Source of the DNA: Sclerotinia nivalis
Lineage: Eukaryota > Ascomycota > Leotiomycetes > Helotiales > Sclerotiniaceae
DNA: 64,000 nt
Direction: 5' to 3'
Assembly: GCA_029531795.1 (NCBI GenBank)
Contig: JAPEIS010000003.1
Span: 2,170,001 to 2,234,000 of the forward strand
The notes beneath the pieces were generated by a model. That model had not been told where the DNA came from. It was given only the letters and a program-made list of their open reading frames with translations, and made no database searches. The position numbers and the translations under genes were made by a program. This document shows positions 36,192 through 47,641 of this stretch, piece after piece. How positions within the stretch are numbered: the stretch's first letter is position 1; each line of letters starts with the position of its first letter.

Positions 36192-37230
36192 AGTTGTTCA
36201 TTCTTTATTCATGGAAGCTTACTAGCCTCTATCTTTCTGAGAGGCGTGTCAGAAACTAGAAATAATAAAGTTCTCCAGAAATTCATAATTCAATCGACTC
36301 AAATCATACAAGCATTTAAAAACGCTGGTTTTGCATCACTTCAACATTTAAAAATATTGGGCTTATATTGTATTTAGCGATTTTGTACTGTTTTATTATT
36401 ATCCTAAAGATGACTGGAAAAAGGCAATAGAGCAAAATCCAGGGCAACAAGCTATCCACTACTCTGTTCCAAGAGGGCCTTTGGACGACGGGCCGATGTG
36501 AGTCAGGCGGGAACTATTAAAAAAGTCGTGAATGTTATTTGAAGTTTCCTACTTCCATAAATACCTGGACCGCAAATTACAGCACAGGACCGTACAGGAT
36601 CCAAGTTAACGAAAGACATACCCCTGGGAGTCTAGAGGCTGAAGGCCTTTCAAGAAACTTCTCCCGAAGGCACGCATCTATTTAGCCTAAGTAGTTAATC
36701 ATCCGGTGGCATGTGATCACTGATTATAGTTTCAGACTTCAAGGCTTTCACTTCATATAAACATACACCTCTTGAAACTTCCAGAAACTACAGTCACGCC
36801 TAGCAATCAGCATTAAGTGCCTCGATTGAACGCACAAATCATCACCCATCCTTTTATATCATTATGTCCACCATTTTGCTATCCCTGTATAGGCCTGCCT
36901 AGGCCTGCATAGGGGTAGAACTCCCCGGTGGCTCCGATGAAAAGGTGATGTTTAGAATCATGATCTGCTGATCTGGTTTGAGATGACGTCTTCATGGTTG
37001 ACTTTTATTGGCTCAGATAGAGACCGAGTAACCCGGTAATATAATATCAAACTCATCTTTATCAGTCAGTAATCAGTTGATTGTAGAGCATTGAAAAAAA
37101 TCCTTGTGTCTCGGCTGTTATTGTAGGCGGTAGTGCACTTTGAGATGGTAGAGGTAATTATTGACCAGATTATATTTCATTTTTCATCAATCTTTAGCTC
37201 TCGTCTCAGTTAATGCAATAAAACTGCCCA
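36192..37230. other. Intergenic, no supported gene
   Basis: Contains a short duplicated TAGGCCTGC motif near 36891-36912. Otherwise nothing recognised. Confidence 0.35.
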
Positions 37231-37578
37231 TTACTTGGCCATAGTACAGTATAAAAAGGATTCATAGGTCGCAGGGTCGAGATAAAAGGATGTATTGTCT
37301 ATTAAATCCACCGTTCTCATGCATTTCCCCCTTGACAAGTCTGAAGATCTCGGTGCAACACTGAAGAGATTATCAGCTCTTGCAAATTTTGATGATTCAA
37401 TCATCCAGTTCTTTCTATCAGTGCCATGTAATTTTCCAACAACTTGAAAGAACCAAAATCTTAAAAAGCCCCGCCCGCCTTCCTCTCCAAAGCCAGAACT
37501 CCAAATACCCATAAGCAAGAAAGGCCATCCCAAACCCATATTCTGTTCCTCTGCCGTATCATTCATCTCTACATTCAT
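37231..37578 (-). CDS. Unrecognised open frame, 115 aa
   Basis: Uninterrupted frame MNVEMNDTAEEQNMGLGWPF ... CTMAK with mixed composition. No family, signal peptide or splice evidence. Its promoter side abuts CCTT-rich low-complexity DNA. It could be a small gene, an exon or chance. Confidence 0.25.
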   Translation of the reverse strand: MNVEMNDTAEEQNMGLGWPFLLMGIWSSGFGEEGGRGFLRFWFFQVVGKLHGTDRKNWMIESSKFARADNLFSVAPRSSDLSRGKCMRTVDLIDNTSFYLDPATYESFLYCTMAK

Positions 37579-37648
37579 CCCCTTTCACTGTAATTTCCTT
37601 CCCAAAATCGCTCCTTCCCTCCTTCCCTCCTTCCCCAGCATTCCAAAG

Positions 37649-37969
37649 TTAAAACTCCAAACTAGCACTCTTTTCTTTCCTTCCACATCCACCGATCTTT
37701 CCACAATTTCCCGAGCAAGTAGACCCTTGAGAATGTTCTAAATCAGACGACCTTCCCTCGCCGCTGACATTGCGGAACTCGTCGTCTGGAGTACCCGGAG
37801 ATGTAACAACTCGACCTCGTGATTTCGATGAACAGACTTTTGAGGGTATTTTTTTGGTGGTGGATTTGCTCGAGTCGTTTGCGTTTCTAGGAATGTCAAT
37901 TAGGAACTCAAGATTGTTATTGTTTTGATGAAGATGGAGATTTGGAAGGGTGGTTTACCGTTGAGGCAT
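37649..37969 (-). CDS. Small hypothetical protein, 82 aa, two exons
   Basis: Exon 1 (37959..37969) encodes only MPQ plus two bases. Exon 2 (37649..37886) continues RNANDSSKSTTKKIPSK to CGRKEKSASLEF and a TAA. The 72 bp intron has GT-AG ends and a CTAATTGAC branch region close to the acceptor. The protein is Ser/Lys/Gly-rich with cysteines clustered as CSGNCGKIGGC near the end, suggesting metal binding. Unrecognised. The conserved-looking splice sites are the main support. Confidence 0.42.
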
Positions 37970-38708
37970 GGTGAGATGTGCGGGATCCGGGAAGGGAGTA
38001 TGAGAGTTAGAGATCGAGGAACGTATTTTGTCTAATGCTTTTGTTAATTGTGAATTGAATAGAATTTTGAGATATGGAAGAGATGGCAAGGTGGTGATAA
38101 TTACAGGGTATGTATGAGTGGTCAGTTTTCGTGATTTGAGTCGTCATCCAAGCTATCAAAACAAAGTACTAGCAAAATTCAAAAATCGTTATGGTTGAAT
38201 GTGGGAACGACCATCCTTTTCAATTGCAATCTTATTAAACCACTAATCAAATGTAGAAATGAACCGGAAGCACCTAAGATAAAATCGATCGATAAATATG
38301 TCAAAGTGGCGTGATCTACTCGTAATATGGCCTGTTTATTCTGAAATGTATTTGTACCGACGACCAAAATAGTATGATATAAAAGGAGATGCGAATCCGA
38401 TTATGTGGGGTTTTTGGCAGTGCTTGGATATGTGGAAATTAATTTATGAGTTGCGGCTGGGGTCGGATAAGGTTGGAGGAAAGGGGGGATGGTGAATTCA
38501 ATGTGATATCTTGGAATAAATAAATGCGGCGATATTGTTCAAGGCATTTGGTGAATTTAAATCAATACATTCTATTAGATAATCAGTCAATATCTATATA
38601 CCTTAGATGAGAGCTTACTCACCCTCTGTATATGCAAGACAATAAATTATGTAACGAGATCAACAGCGTCGATGAAAATCATCGTTATGATAAGCCCTTT
38701 AAAGAATC

Positions 38709-38939
38709 GTGCTACCCAGAAGTGTCCCAATCTTGCCCCCTCTGAGCCCGGGTGCGGTGAAGACGAAATTGTGGGATGGGTTCGGAGAGGAGCAGAAAAA
38801 AGCGATTTTTGGAGAGTTGGGGAAGAAGTTTTTGACGAAGCATGTTGCGCTGCTGGAAGAGATTGCAGAATCGTATTTGTGGTTGATGAAGGATAGTAAT
38901 GTTACGGGAACGGTTGTGAGATCGGATGACCGTGTATGA
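38709..38939 (+). pseudogene. C-terminal relic of a short-chain dehydrogenase
   Basis: The frame contains LSPGAVKTKLWDGFGEEQKK and ESYLWLMKDSNVTGTVVRSD, which match the last third of fungal SDR proteins (PGAVxT loop and the terminal WLMKDxxVTG segment). The N-terminal Rossmann fold and catalytic YxxxK are absent from the DNA upstream, and the end is altered (DDRV then stop). About 75 of the usual 250 residues remain, so it is a truncated relic. Confidence 0.6.
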
Positions 38940-41834
38940 CTTGTGCAGTTTCTGGTTAACGTGATGGCAAAAGCCCTATTTAAGTATTAGCATATGCAAT
39001 TCGTAATCTTGAGAACTTAGAACTTACCAAACCATCAAGGAAGTCTCAAAACTTCAGATGTCTCCTCCCAATCCATGGGATCGAAAGCCGCGGAAACGTC
39101 ACCCAGGAGCTTAGAAGCATCATGTACCAAAACTTCACGCGGATGAATCACATATTGCTCATACAATTTATAAACTTCATACCAACAACCCCGGGAGCGC
39201 TGCTTGAACTTAAGCTCCTGGTCAAGCTTCAGAATCATCCGGCCTTAACTGTATCGTAAGGGAAACGTTTGACAATATTAGCCCTGGGCTCAACGCGTAA
39301 TAAACTAGTTGCGCCTTGGGGGCGAAAATTACCCCTCCGTGAGGTCGAAGCATTTGTTCGTGGTCATGATATTGTGGTGAAGTCATAGAATCAGCGATGG
39401 CGAGCGGATGCTCTGGGCAGTCCGTTATGCAAACACTAATTTAATCGATCTCTGGGATCTTTCGTTTTATCTATCCAACACAAATTTCGTTGCTGGAGGT
39501 ATCATTACTATTAATTCTAAGATCTCATTTATTTTCTGCACAGAGACGACGAGCCACTCGGTTCTTGCCTTTTGGAATTCTAAGTTTCCAAGTTTGTGCG
39601 CCTATACACGTGACGTAAAGTGCAATAAATTTCTAGTCCCTTCCTAAGAGGTTAAAATGAAACTATCATGAAATAGCTCCAAGGGAAGGATACTTCAAAT
39701 ATTTCCATTGGTTGGGTAACTGATCAAGTATAGTTGAGAAGTGAGCAGCTTCAGTCCAAGATGAGAGGATGTAAGAATTGAAATTCGCGATTGAGATGAG
39801 TGAGGAAGGAGAGGGTACTGACACGGTGTACTGACACGGTGAAGATTTTCCTTTATATACGGTAATGAACCTAAATACCAGCCTACCCCATCAACCTCAA
39901 TCCTAATGAATAGGAAAGGATGATTATGTAATACATACTCGCTTATCCATTGCTTCAATACATTTTTATCTCTACTTTATCATAAATGAATGTATTGTGG
40001 GAAAGCGGACTCTCAGCATATATAACGTATTGACTGTAACTGGTAACCCGATTGAATATACTCATACTATTATTCCTCAGATTCCAAAAAGAAGTCTCGA
40101 TTGTTGTACCTCAAGTAAAAAAGCTTGCAGACTTCGCACTAAAGTGGCACTAAACTAACACTTAACTAAACCACAGCGAACCCTCCAATTTCCAGCTTTT
40201 CGACCACCGTCCCGGGCACTTCCTACACCTTATTAATGGAGGTCCAAGAACGTACCCAGGGAAAAGAGATTTGGAGAAAGCTTTCCATTCAGGATTTACT
40301 AGCACAGTGCATTTTGGCATTTTATTGAGCCATTTACGTTTTGGGTAAAAAGATATGAAAATAGGAGCTTAGTGAACTAAATATCAAAAAGCGACATTGT
40401 TATTCACCACCAAGGGCTAAGCTACCGCCCATCTAATGCAGTCAATTAAAAACAAAACCCTAGAAATACAGACAAGGTTACGAAGCAAATTCCGAGACTT
40501 ACTACTATCAATCTGGATGTAGTGAAGAATAGTAGTATAGTATTGAAGAGGACATTCATTTGTGAGCTATAGATACTAATAAAACACTTGTCAGGATGCG
40601 CCCTGCAAATATAAATCTCAGATATGCAACAAAAACCATCCTTGAACGATGATTGGAAGACCGACTCATAAAGTATTGGCACTATATAAGTCAGCCTTCA
40701 TAACTCATGAGTTAATTATTGACTAGAAGAACAGATGGTTTCGAGAAGCTATAAGCAATGCATGAGCAGTGAAACTAGCATCGACGGATCCAAGTAGTCT
40801 GAGTAGCTAGCCTGCTAAATAGCCCTGGGGGTCTCAACTCAATTCAATGTGCAGTCTTCTCTCCTTGTCTCATTGAGACCTGACAATTACTTTTTCATAC
40901 TACTTATGACCTTATTTGTGCTTAAGGGCAATATCGCATTAGCACTTAGAGAAAAGAGGTAATAAAAACCAGCAGTAACTCGGAAGGATTCCAACTCCCT
41001 TATTATAACCCTCCAATAACTATCGTCTTGCTGAAGGTAATCATAACCAGACATATCTTTTCCACCCGGGTTCATGTATTCTCCTTCCTCACTCCTCTGC
41101 ACAAGTCCATAGAACACTTTACTAATATCTTCTTGCACTTAAACTCATAGAACAAAACTAAAATTCTCAAAGACATAGTATCAGAACAATACATTCCCGA
41201 CTTCTTTCCTTTTTTTTATACACCAACAGAAAACGTATCATTGGTAATACTTCTCTCACATGGTTTCCAAAGTCTTCAACCTATCAAGGAAGTTAATACG
41301 CTGTTCTATTATTCTGGACCGAAATGCATTCCCCAAACCGTTCGTTCCACTCCAGCTCAAGTTTATCTAGCTAGTAACTACCTTTTTGAATAAAATTTTG
41401 ATACTATTTGTTGTAATTGAAGTACTAGAAAAAGGATATAGATATTTCAGTACGAGATATGAGAAGATGAGAGTCGTATCTGAAATTCAAAGATATAACT
41501 AGGTACTAGAATACAGAAAGGAGAAGATGAGAGAACTATCAATGTTACTCGACATCTATGGAAACAGTACTTGCCGTCCCCTGAAACATAAAGCCTCTTG
41601 TTTCTTGTTATTTCGAGTTATGGAGGCTATTCGCCTTTAAGTACAGTATTTTCCGGCTCAATATTTTCCTGCTCAATGTTATCCTGCTCTTATTCATGCC
41701 GCCCCTCTCCAGATCAACAATCAAGTTATGGATGCATTTATTTGATGGCATCCCTTTTTCATTAATAATACAAATGTATGAAATGCAGTTGAGTACGTAG
41801 CTCACATTGTTATACTTCCCTTGCCATTTTCCGT
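38940..41834. other. Gene-poor region with small unassigned open frames
   Basis: Nearly 2.9 kb without a supported gene. A 67-codon minus frame at 39035-39238 (KLYEQYVIHPREVLVHDASK) and an 83-codon minus frame at 40887-41138 look protein-like but match nothing I know. Both could be relics. A short direct repeat of GTACTGACACGGTG occurs near 39815-39842. Confidence 0.3.
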
Positions 41835-42909
41835 CTATATTTTCTTTCCTGGAGTCTTATCAAGTGGCAAATCCATCATTTTGCTTTTAACTCCAACGAG
41901 ACTTGCTTCACCTGCAGGGTCACTAAAGGTCAATTGTCCGCTCATGACCTCCTGATCTGTTAGTTTCTCCAAATCTTGCAGAGTACCTCTCATATAGCTG
42001 ACGATCATTGCAAGTCCTTTGATATCAATATTCTCGTTTGCCTTGAAAACATTTCTCCAGACAGCAGCCGCCAACACAGCATCACCTTTCGCCAAACCTT
42101 CATCGTACGCCGCCAGAAGACCTCGCCATTGGACAAACATATCTTTGAGATATTTGTTACGGGTGCCACGAGCATGCATATTGTGATTGATGATCATTTT
42201 ATTCTCAGCATCATAGAAGAAGTGGTCGAGAAGATGTTGTTGCCAAGGTTGCGATTCGGTACCAGGGAGACATCGAAGTCGTACAGAAAGTAAATATAAA
42301 TGAAGCATGGTTACTTGTGACCAGGTGCTGAAGGTAGGTTTCAATGCTAGTTCTGGGAAATATTAGTAATACTGACATCATCTACTTGTGGGGGAGAGGA
42401 AGCACTTACGATCATGCCACCAGCCATTACCAACGCCTAAGTCTTCACCTTCTTCTGTCTTTGGCATCTCCGCCTCTGGATCCGACGCCTGTGGTATAGA
42501 ATAGTCTGCTTGTGCACCGCAAGTTTTATATAACTCTTCTGTGGCTCCATATGCGGTATACGTGCCGGTTAAGCCTCTGCCGGAAACTTTTTGGAATTCC
42601 CTGGCAAGAGTTTGGGAGGTATGTGTGGTGTGGTCTGCCTTGTCTCCGGCAACAGGAGGTGTAACTGGAGGAATTGATGTTCCGTGATTTTGATTGACCT
42701 CTGCGAGATTTGCATATTTGCCGTTAGCCGTTGCGAAGGCTCGAGTGGAATTGGGGTTGGGGTTGGGGTTGAATTTCGCGATGCTGTTCTGAAAGAGGTT
42801 AGTGATTGATATTCTCGCTTTTCGAAGCAGAAGTTAACCTTACCCTAGCAGTACGTTTTGATTCAAACTTCAGCGCCCGCAGACATGAATTACAAGTTCT
42901 GGAAGCCAT
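41835..42909 (-). CDS. CBP3: Ubiquinol-cytochrome c chaperone CBP3, mitochondrial
   Basis: CBP3 acts in the mitochondrial matrix with Cbp6, binding the ribosome exit and newly made cytochrome b to assemble complex III. Exons 42844..42909, 42410..42788 and 41835..42352 give 320 aa. The N-terminus MASRTCNSCLRALKFESKR is a good presequence. The Ubiq_cyt_C_chap domain spans about residues 150-300: WWHDQLALKPTFSTWSQVTM across the last intron, then LHLYLLSVRLRCL, HFFYDAENKMIINHNMHARG, and YLKDMFVQWRGLLAAYDEGL. Introns of 55 and 57 bp have good splice sites. In exon 2 the short Pro-Asn repeat (NPNPNPN) comes from a GGGGTT-type DNA repeat. Confidence 0.9.
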
Positions 42910-44390
42910 TTTTACTAATATAAGGTCGACAATGGGGGATTGTGACAATTATCAAGGATGTTGAGAAGAGGGATGGACCATTGATCGTATCGTCATAGAG
43001 TAGGAGTAGCTCTAATTTAACGAGGGGTACTCAGTAGAAAGTGCAAAAAATTCAAACAACTCAAATTCCTCAGGTATCTACTTGGTAACCTTAACCGAAG
43101 GTCATCATTTATAAAAATATGTTATTTTGGAACCTTCAAATCTATTGAACGGATCGCTGCAAATGGGCAAGTCCCTTTTAGCTTGAGGTATTTGAATGTT
43201 TAATAGAGAAAGAATGTTGAATGATTGGAGAAAAGCCGCCGGCAGATAATTATTAGTAAGCGCGGGGCCACAAGAAAATGCCCCGTAACACCAAACCGGT
43301 CAATATGTATGTTTTTTTTGACCTTTTAAAAATCTGATTATAAAAACTATTAATAACTATACATTGTTATTTCGGAGATATGATATTAAAAACTAATTAA
43401 CTGATTTGATATTGAATTTGTATCAAAGAGTACCTAGTATAATTCAAACGTGTGAAACTTCTTCTTGGGGACCTTCGAAGCTAAACTCCCTAGAGGGCTA
43501 CCTATAATAAGCTTGGCTACCGTCTTCATAAGCCCCGGCTTTCAATTACTAGGTAAGCCTTACGTTCGCCCATCTTCAGATTCTCGAACAAAGTCATATA
43601 GAGTCATATACGGATTAACAATTATCCGAGCAGCAGTCTTTAAACTAGCAACGATATTGAAGTCGATGGTGATGTGAACAGGTTAAGGAGTCAATAAATC
43701 AATATATATTACATGTTTTCAAAAGCCTATCTTTATAACTCTTCTTTATCGAGAAACAGATTTTATGTCCTTGAAATTACCTTCCTAATCTCACAACCTC
43801 AAGTATCTTCCACTGGAACTACACCAGTTCCTCCTGTTCTATTATTCCATACCTAGGTAAATATAGTACCATACTCACAGTCTCATGTTCTTAATTTTCA
43901 TACATCTGTCATTAATAATCTTACAAACGGACCTTGATGCATGTTCGTTCAATAAACATACATACTCTTATGACCTTATACCTATTTTCCCAGAGCCAGT
44001 ACGTACGTACGCGGGTATGAAATTCAACACCACAAACACTCAGCTCCGATTCAACCCGTACAGTGCGCTTTAAATGATTGCAGCCATATATTCTTCTTTA
44101 CTAAACTCATCAGCACTTACAATTGTTGAATTCGGATTATTGATTGAATAGCTCAGAGCAAAGTAGTCGGATTATACTTCAATTCATTTGAACGTTTACA
44201 GGCTGTACAAAAATGGGTATTTTTCGATAGGATCAAAACACAATCGTGATTTAGAACATTAGACAAATAATTTGTTTAATGTTTTTCTATTTCAGCAAGC
44301 TGAGTTTATTTGAGGTAAACCCAATTGCGATGCGAATAAAACTACGATTTGAAAGTTCCCAATTGAAACACTGAGGTTGCATTATTACAT
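42910..44390. other. Intergenic, CBP3 promoter side
   Basis: 1.5 kb, AT-rich, without a supported gene. A 70-codon plus-strand frame at 43465-43677 shows no family resemblance. Confidence 0.35.
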
Positions 44391-44855
44391 TCACCAAACA
44401 CTATTCCGTTTCACTATACCAACGCTAACCTTCATCTGCCCATCATCAGAGATTCTTATAGCACCATTGGAGACATTATTCAAAAGTCCACTGCACACAG
44501 TTTGTCGATCAAAATTAGTTATGGAAAACGCGAATTTTTCAATTCGAAGTTTCTTGGCTGGGACACAAAGTTGTTTGAGGATTGCTTCTGGGATATGAAT
44601 AGCATCGGCTCCTTCGAAAGTATTAATGGGGCCTTGCCAAAAGCCATCGCTGTATATTTGAAGTGTAAGCTCGTAGCTGGTTAAGTTGGTATTGGTATTG
44701 ACGTTTGCATTGATACAGGGTGTATATGGAGGCGGCGGCGGATGCATTCTGGGATGTTCTTCTGGTCGGAGAGTAGTGTATTCCGGGGCAGCTTGGTTCC
44801 CATGAGCACCTTCAGAGGCATAGTAAGGGGGTGGTGGTGAGTTCATGTCGGACAT
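44391..44855 (-). CDS. Proline-rich hypothetical protein, 154 aa
   Basis: Starts MSDMNSPPPPYYASE and has a second proline cluster, MHPPPPPYTPC. PPxY-type motifs of this kind bind WW domains, for example of Rsp5/Nedd4 ubiquitin ligases (inference). From about residue 63 a globular-looking region follows: SYELTLQIYSDGFWQGPINT, then IHIPEAILKQLCVPAKKLRI, ending VGIVKRNSVW. No transmembrane segment or signal peptide seen. The ATG at 44855 is preferred; one more in-frame ATG lies two codons upstream. Unrecognised, but composition and length look like a real gene. Confidence 0.5.
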   Translation of the reverse strand: MSDMNSPPPPYYASEGAHGNQAAPEYTTLRPEEHPRMHPPPPPYTPCINANVNTNTNLTSYELTLQIYSDGFWQGPINTFEGADAIHIPEAILKQLCVPAKKLRIEKFAFSITNFDRQTVCSGLLNNVSNGAIRISDDGQMKVSVGIVKRNSVW

Positions 44856-46593
44856 TGGCAATGATTGATAAGATTGAGGTCGAGGTTGAGGTCTGAGCGA
44901 GTTTGAAAACGATAGTGTCCCTGGTTATCTCGAGGATATTGAGGATATTGAGGTTGTTGAGGTTATCGAGGATATCGAGGTTGTTGAGGTTATCGAGGAT
45001 ATCGAGGTTGTCGAGGTTATGCAAACGCCTTGGGTGTCTGATGGTAGGTAGTATGTATTGCACATTGTTGTTCAACGAATCGAGTGCTTGAATTTTGTTG
45101 AGATAGGTTCAAGGTAAGGTAAGAAAGTAATACACAAGCGATTCAGAATGTGATTCCAATACAGTCACTCTAGATATTCACAAATTATAGTTATATAATA
45201 CGATACTTCAGGTTTCCGTTCATTTGTAGTCAGCCAAAATTCCTTACTAGGGGTTTAATATGATTGCAAATTCAGTGGATGCTATTAATATGATTAAAGG
45301 CATGTATTTGGTATACTCTTGGAATATTTGGTGATAAACAATATCCCTGGAAAATAAAAACAGTGAAAAGAAGATTTTGGAATCATGATATGATATCATC
45401 AGCCACAATTTTCATGATTGTTCAAGCCTTTGAATCATCTAAACTGAACTTATATTGAAGAAAGAGATATATAAAAAGAGGATTGAACAACCAGAAGCTC
45501 CCCTGGTATCTGCCAAAAAACTATAAAGCCATCATTGAAAACAAAACACGGAATATCACGAATAATCAACTCGCGAGACTACTCGTTACGACACTATGCA
45601 CCCTTCGATCCGATGGAAGTCGTCTATAACGCGAGCTCTAAAATTTTCACATTCAAACCGCGCTTAGAGGTTGTTGACAACGGACATCTTGGTATTTCTT
45701 CATTACATTCCCAGTCTCTGGGCAGGAAGATAACGTTGTTCATAGCAGACGGCATGAAATGTATACCCGTCCCACGATTCAAGAGGAAGATTGAGATTGC
45801 GGCAGTGTGGGAACCAAAGTTCAGGTTGGCACATATAGATTCGCGTAAAATCATCAGGCCCATAGAATTGCCACTTGCAGTTTAGTATAGAAGGAATGCA
45901 TGGGGTTTCCACAAAGACCTGTACATTTGTAAATACTAGGTATTTTCAAGGGGGTAAAGGACAGACTCTGAATTTAAACGAAGATTTAACATTGCGTGTA
46001 CGAATCATGAAACACTTGCCAACTTCCCAAATCGCAACTGACCCCGTCTCCCTTCTCTTTTTCTTTCTTTTTTTTCTCTTTCAAAATTTGACATTTGATT
46101 GTTTAATTCAAAATGAAACATTCAATCAAACCTGAAAGCATACAAAAGATCGTTTCAAGAAATTGACATGTTCAAATATCATCTCCTTTCTTGAATCCGT
46201 ACAGCCACTGTTGATCTTTGCTTCACAATCACATTGTATTATTCGTTCAGTGCTATCTCATAAATTCTGGTTTCCACCTGTGACTATGCCGGATATGCAC
46301 TCACAAGTGTATATTCGATCTCGTAATTCGATGCGTGGAAGGCAATATATGAAGTATATTCTTCGGGTAGGTGGAAAAGAAGATTCCGTGATCGGTATAA
46401 TCCTATGTTCTCGAGTGCCTCAGTTTGTTTATCCCTTTCATAACAATAAAAGTTGTAATGTTTCCTGCTAATTCATAAACACCAAGCAAGTTCACGAGCC
46501 ATTTTCTGCTCGCCATAAAGACCTTGCATATAATCCAGACGCCGTTCCCCATATATTTCATTATCGTATTTATCCCCAGCTGCGAGCATTTCC
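44856..46593. other. Intergenic with a 116-codon open frame and hexamer repeat
   Basis: Apart from the hexamer minisatellite (separate entry), the only notable frame is at 45535-45885 (+), with SKIFTFKPRLEVVDNGHLGI and KCIPVPRFKRKIEIAAVWEP. It looks protein-like but has no recognised family. A polypyrimidine tract lies near 46046-46082. The 3' flank of the CRIPT gene starts near 46440. Confidence 0.3.
44931..45020. repeat. GAGGTT/GAGGAT hexamer-based minisatellite
   Basis: About 90 bp of repeats combining GAGGATAT, TGAGGTTGT and TCGAGGTTA blocks, in a higher-order pattern of roughly 27-30 bp repeated three times. It lies just upstream of the proline-rich gene. Confidence 0.8.
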
Positions 46594-47075
46594 TCATTTT
46601 AGATTGAATTTTTGTCCAGCGACGACGGGAGCGGTGGATGACGTTTTTGAGTTAGACTTTCCACACATTGCGCAAGCTGTTTTCTTGTTAGTATCTTCAT
46701 GGCACAGCCCCGACTGAGCGCATAGCCACATACCATTCGCTTTGTATGAACACTTCAGACAATATTTTCTACCCTGGTCAACTTTGGTGCTGCACTCCTT
46801 ACCAGTGCAGGTTGTCGAGTATGTAGCATAAGGATTTCTCGCAGCTTTCGACAATAATTTACTCTGCCACGCAATGTTAATCGTCAGACATAGCGTGCGA
46901 CAATTAATCTTACCTTACCTATGCCATTATTCCCTAACGTGGCGGAGGTTTTGGTACCAGCCTTGGATGATGATCCAGCGGGCGAACCAAAATACATATC
47001 ATTCTTCTTCTTAACCTCCGGGGTCGCCAAAGAAGTGGTGCTCGACGATTTTTTTTGACACTTTGCGCAAACCAT
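46594..47075 (-). CDS. CRIPT homologue (cysteine-rich PDZ-binding protein family)
   Basis: CRIPT-family protein, a small zinc-binding protein linked to the minor/major spliceosome and microtubule-PDZ contacts in animals; fungal role unclear. Exons 46914..47075, 46734..46863 and 46594..46676 give 124 aa. The family start MVCAKCQKK, the block SPAGSSSKAGTKTSATLG, then SKLLSKAARNPYATYSTTC and GRKYCLKCSYKANACAMCGK across the last intron match the family closely, with CxxC pairs intact. The second intron (46677..46733, GTATGT ... CTAAC ... CAG) is 57 bp, a multiple of three without stops, so its retention would add 19 residues in frame. The C-terminal tail (SKTSSTAPVVAGQKFNLK) is longer than in animals. 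Confidence 0.9.
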
Positions 47076-47641
47076 CTCGAAAATGTGTAATAAGTGTACT
47101 AGCAATCGTTGTTATGATGATTTTTATGTGATGTGATGTCAATGTCAATTGCGCGAGGTCAGAATGCGGGCGAGGCGGGCCCATGGTGGCCTTGCGTAGG
47201 AAGGAAGGCTGGAGCGAAGCTAAAGCTCTCCCTGTAACATTAAGGTTAACTTATTATTATAACCACTTCTATTATTATTGTGGGTATCAATCCCAATTTA
47301 GCAACCAAAACAACCCTCCAAGACTCAAATACGAATTTGAAAATCCCTCCGATTGACCCTGAAGTTAATGCACATTTCACGAACACGAAGGCCGCATGAT
47401 AAATTCAAAATTCCCAGTCCACGATTTACACAAGGAATTGGCTAAACATTGAAGAAATCGAGCGGCACTCACGTTACATCCACCATCCCTAAACGTTACA
47501 AAGAGGCTATGCAACTGTAAGCCACGAGAACAACGAAATTCAACTCCGCGAAACATCACAACAAATTCTGGACAATTAGGAATCGCATGATTACAATCTG
47601 ATCTCCGCCTTGAGTGCGACGACCTCGAGCTGTAATCCAGC
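47076..47641. promoter_or_regulatory. Divergent promoter region, CRIPT gene and drs2
   Basis: 566 bp between two divergent start codons. A GC-rich block (47160-47230) and CAA/CCA-rich sequence lie in the middle. An open minus frame at 47377-47643 overlaps the drs2 start and has no family resemblance. Confidence 0.4.

Noticed and set aside
46594..46854. CRIPT frame including MWLCAQSGLCHEDTNKKTA
   Set aside because: That segment is an in-frame intron with GTATGT, CTAAC and CAG; the family runs KAN directly into ACAMCGK.
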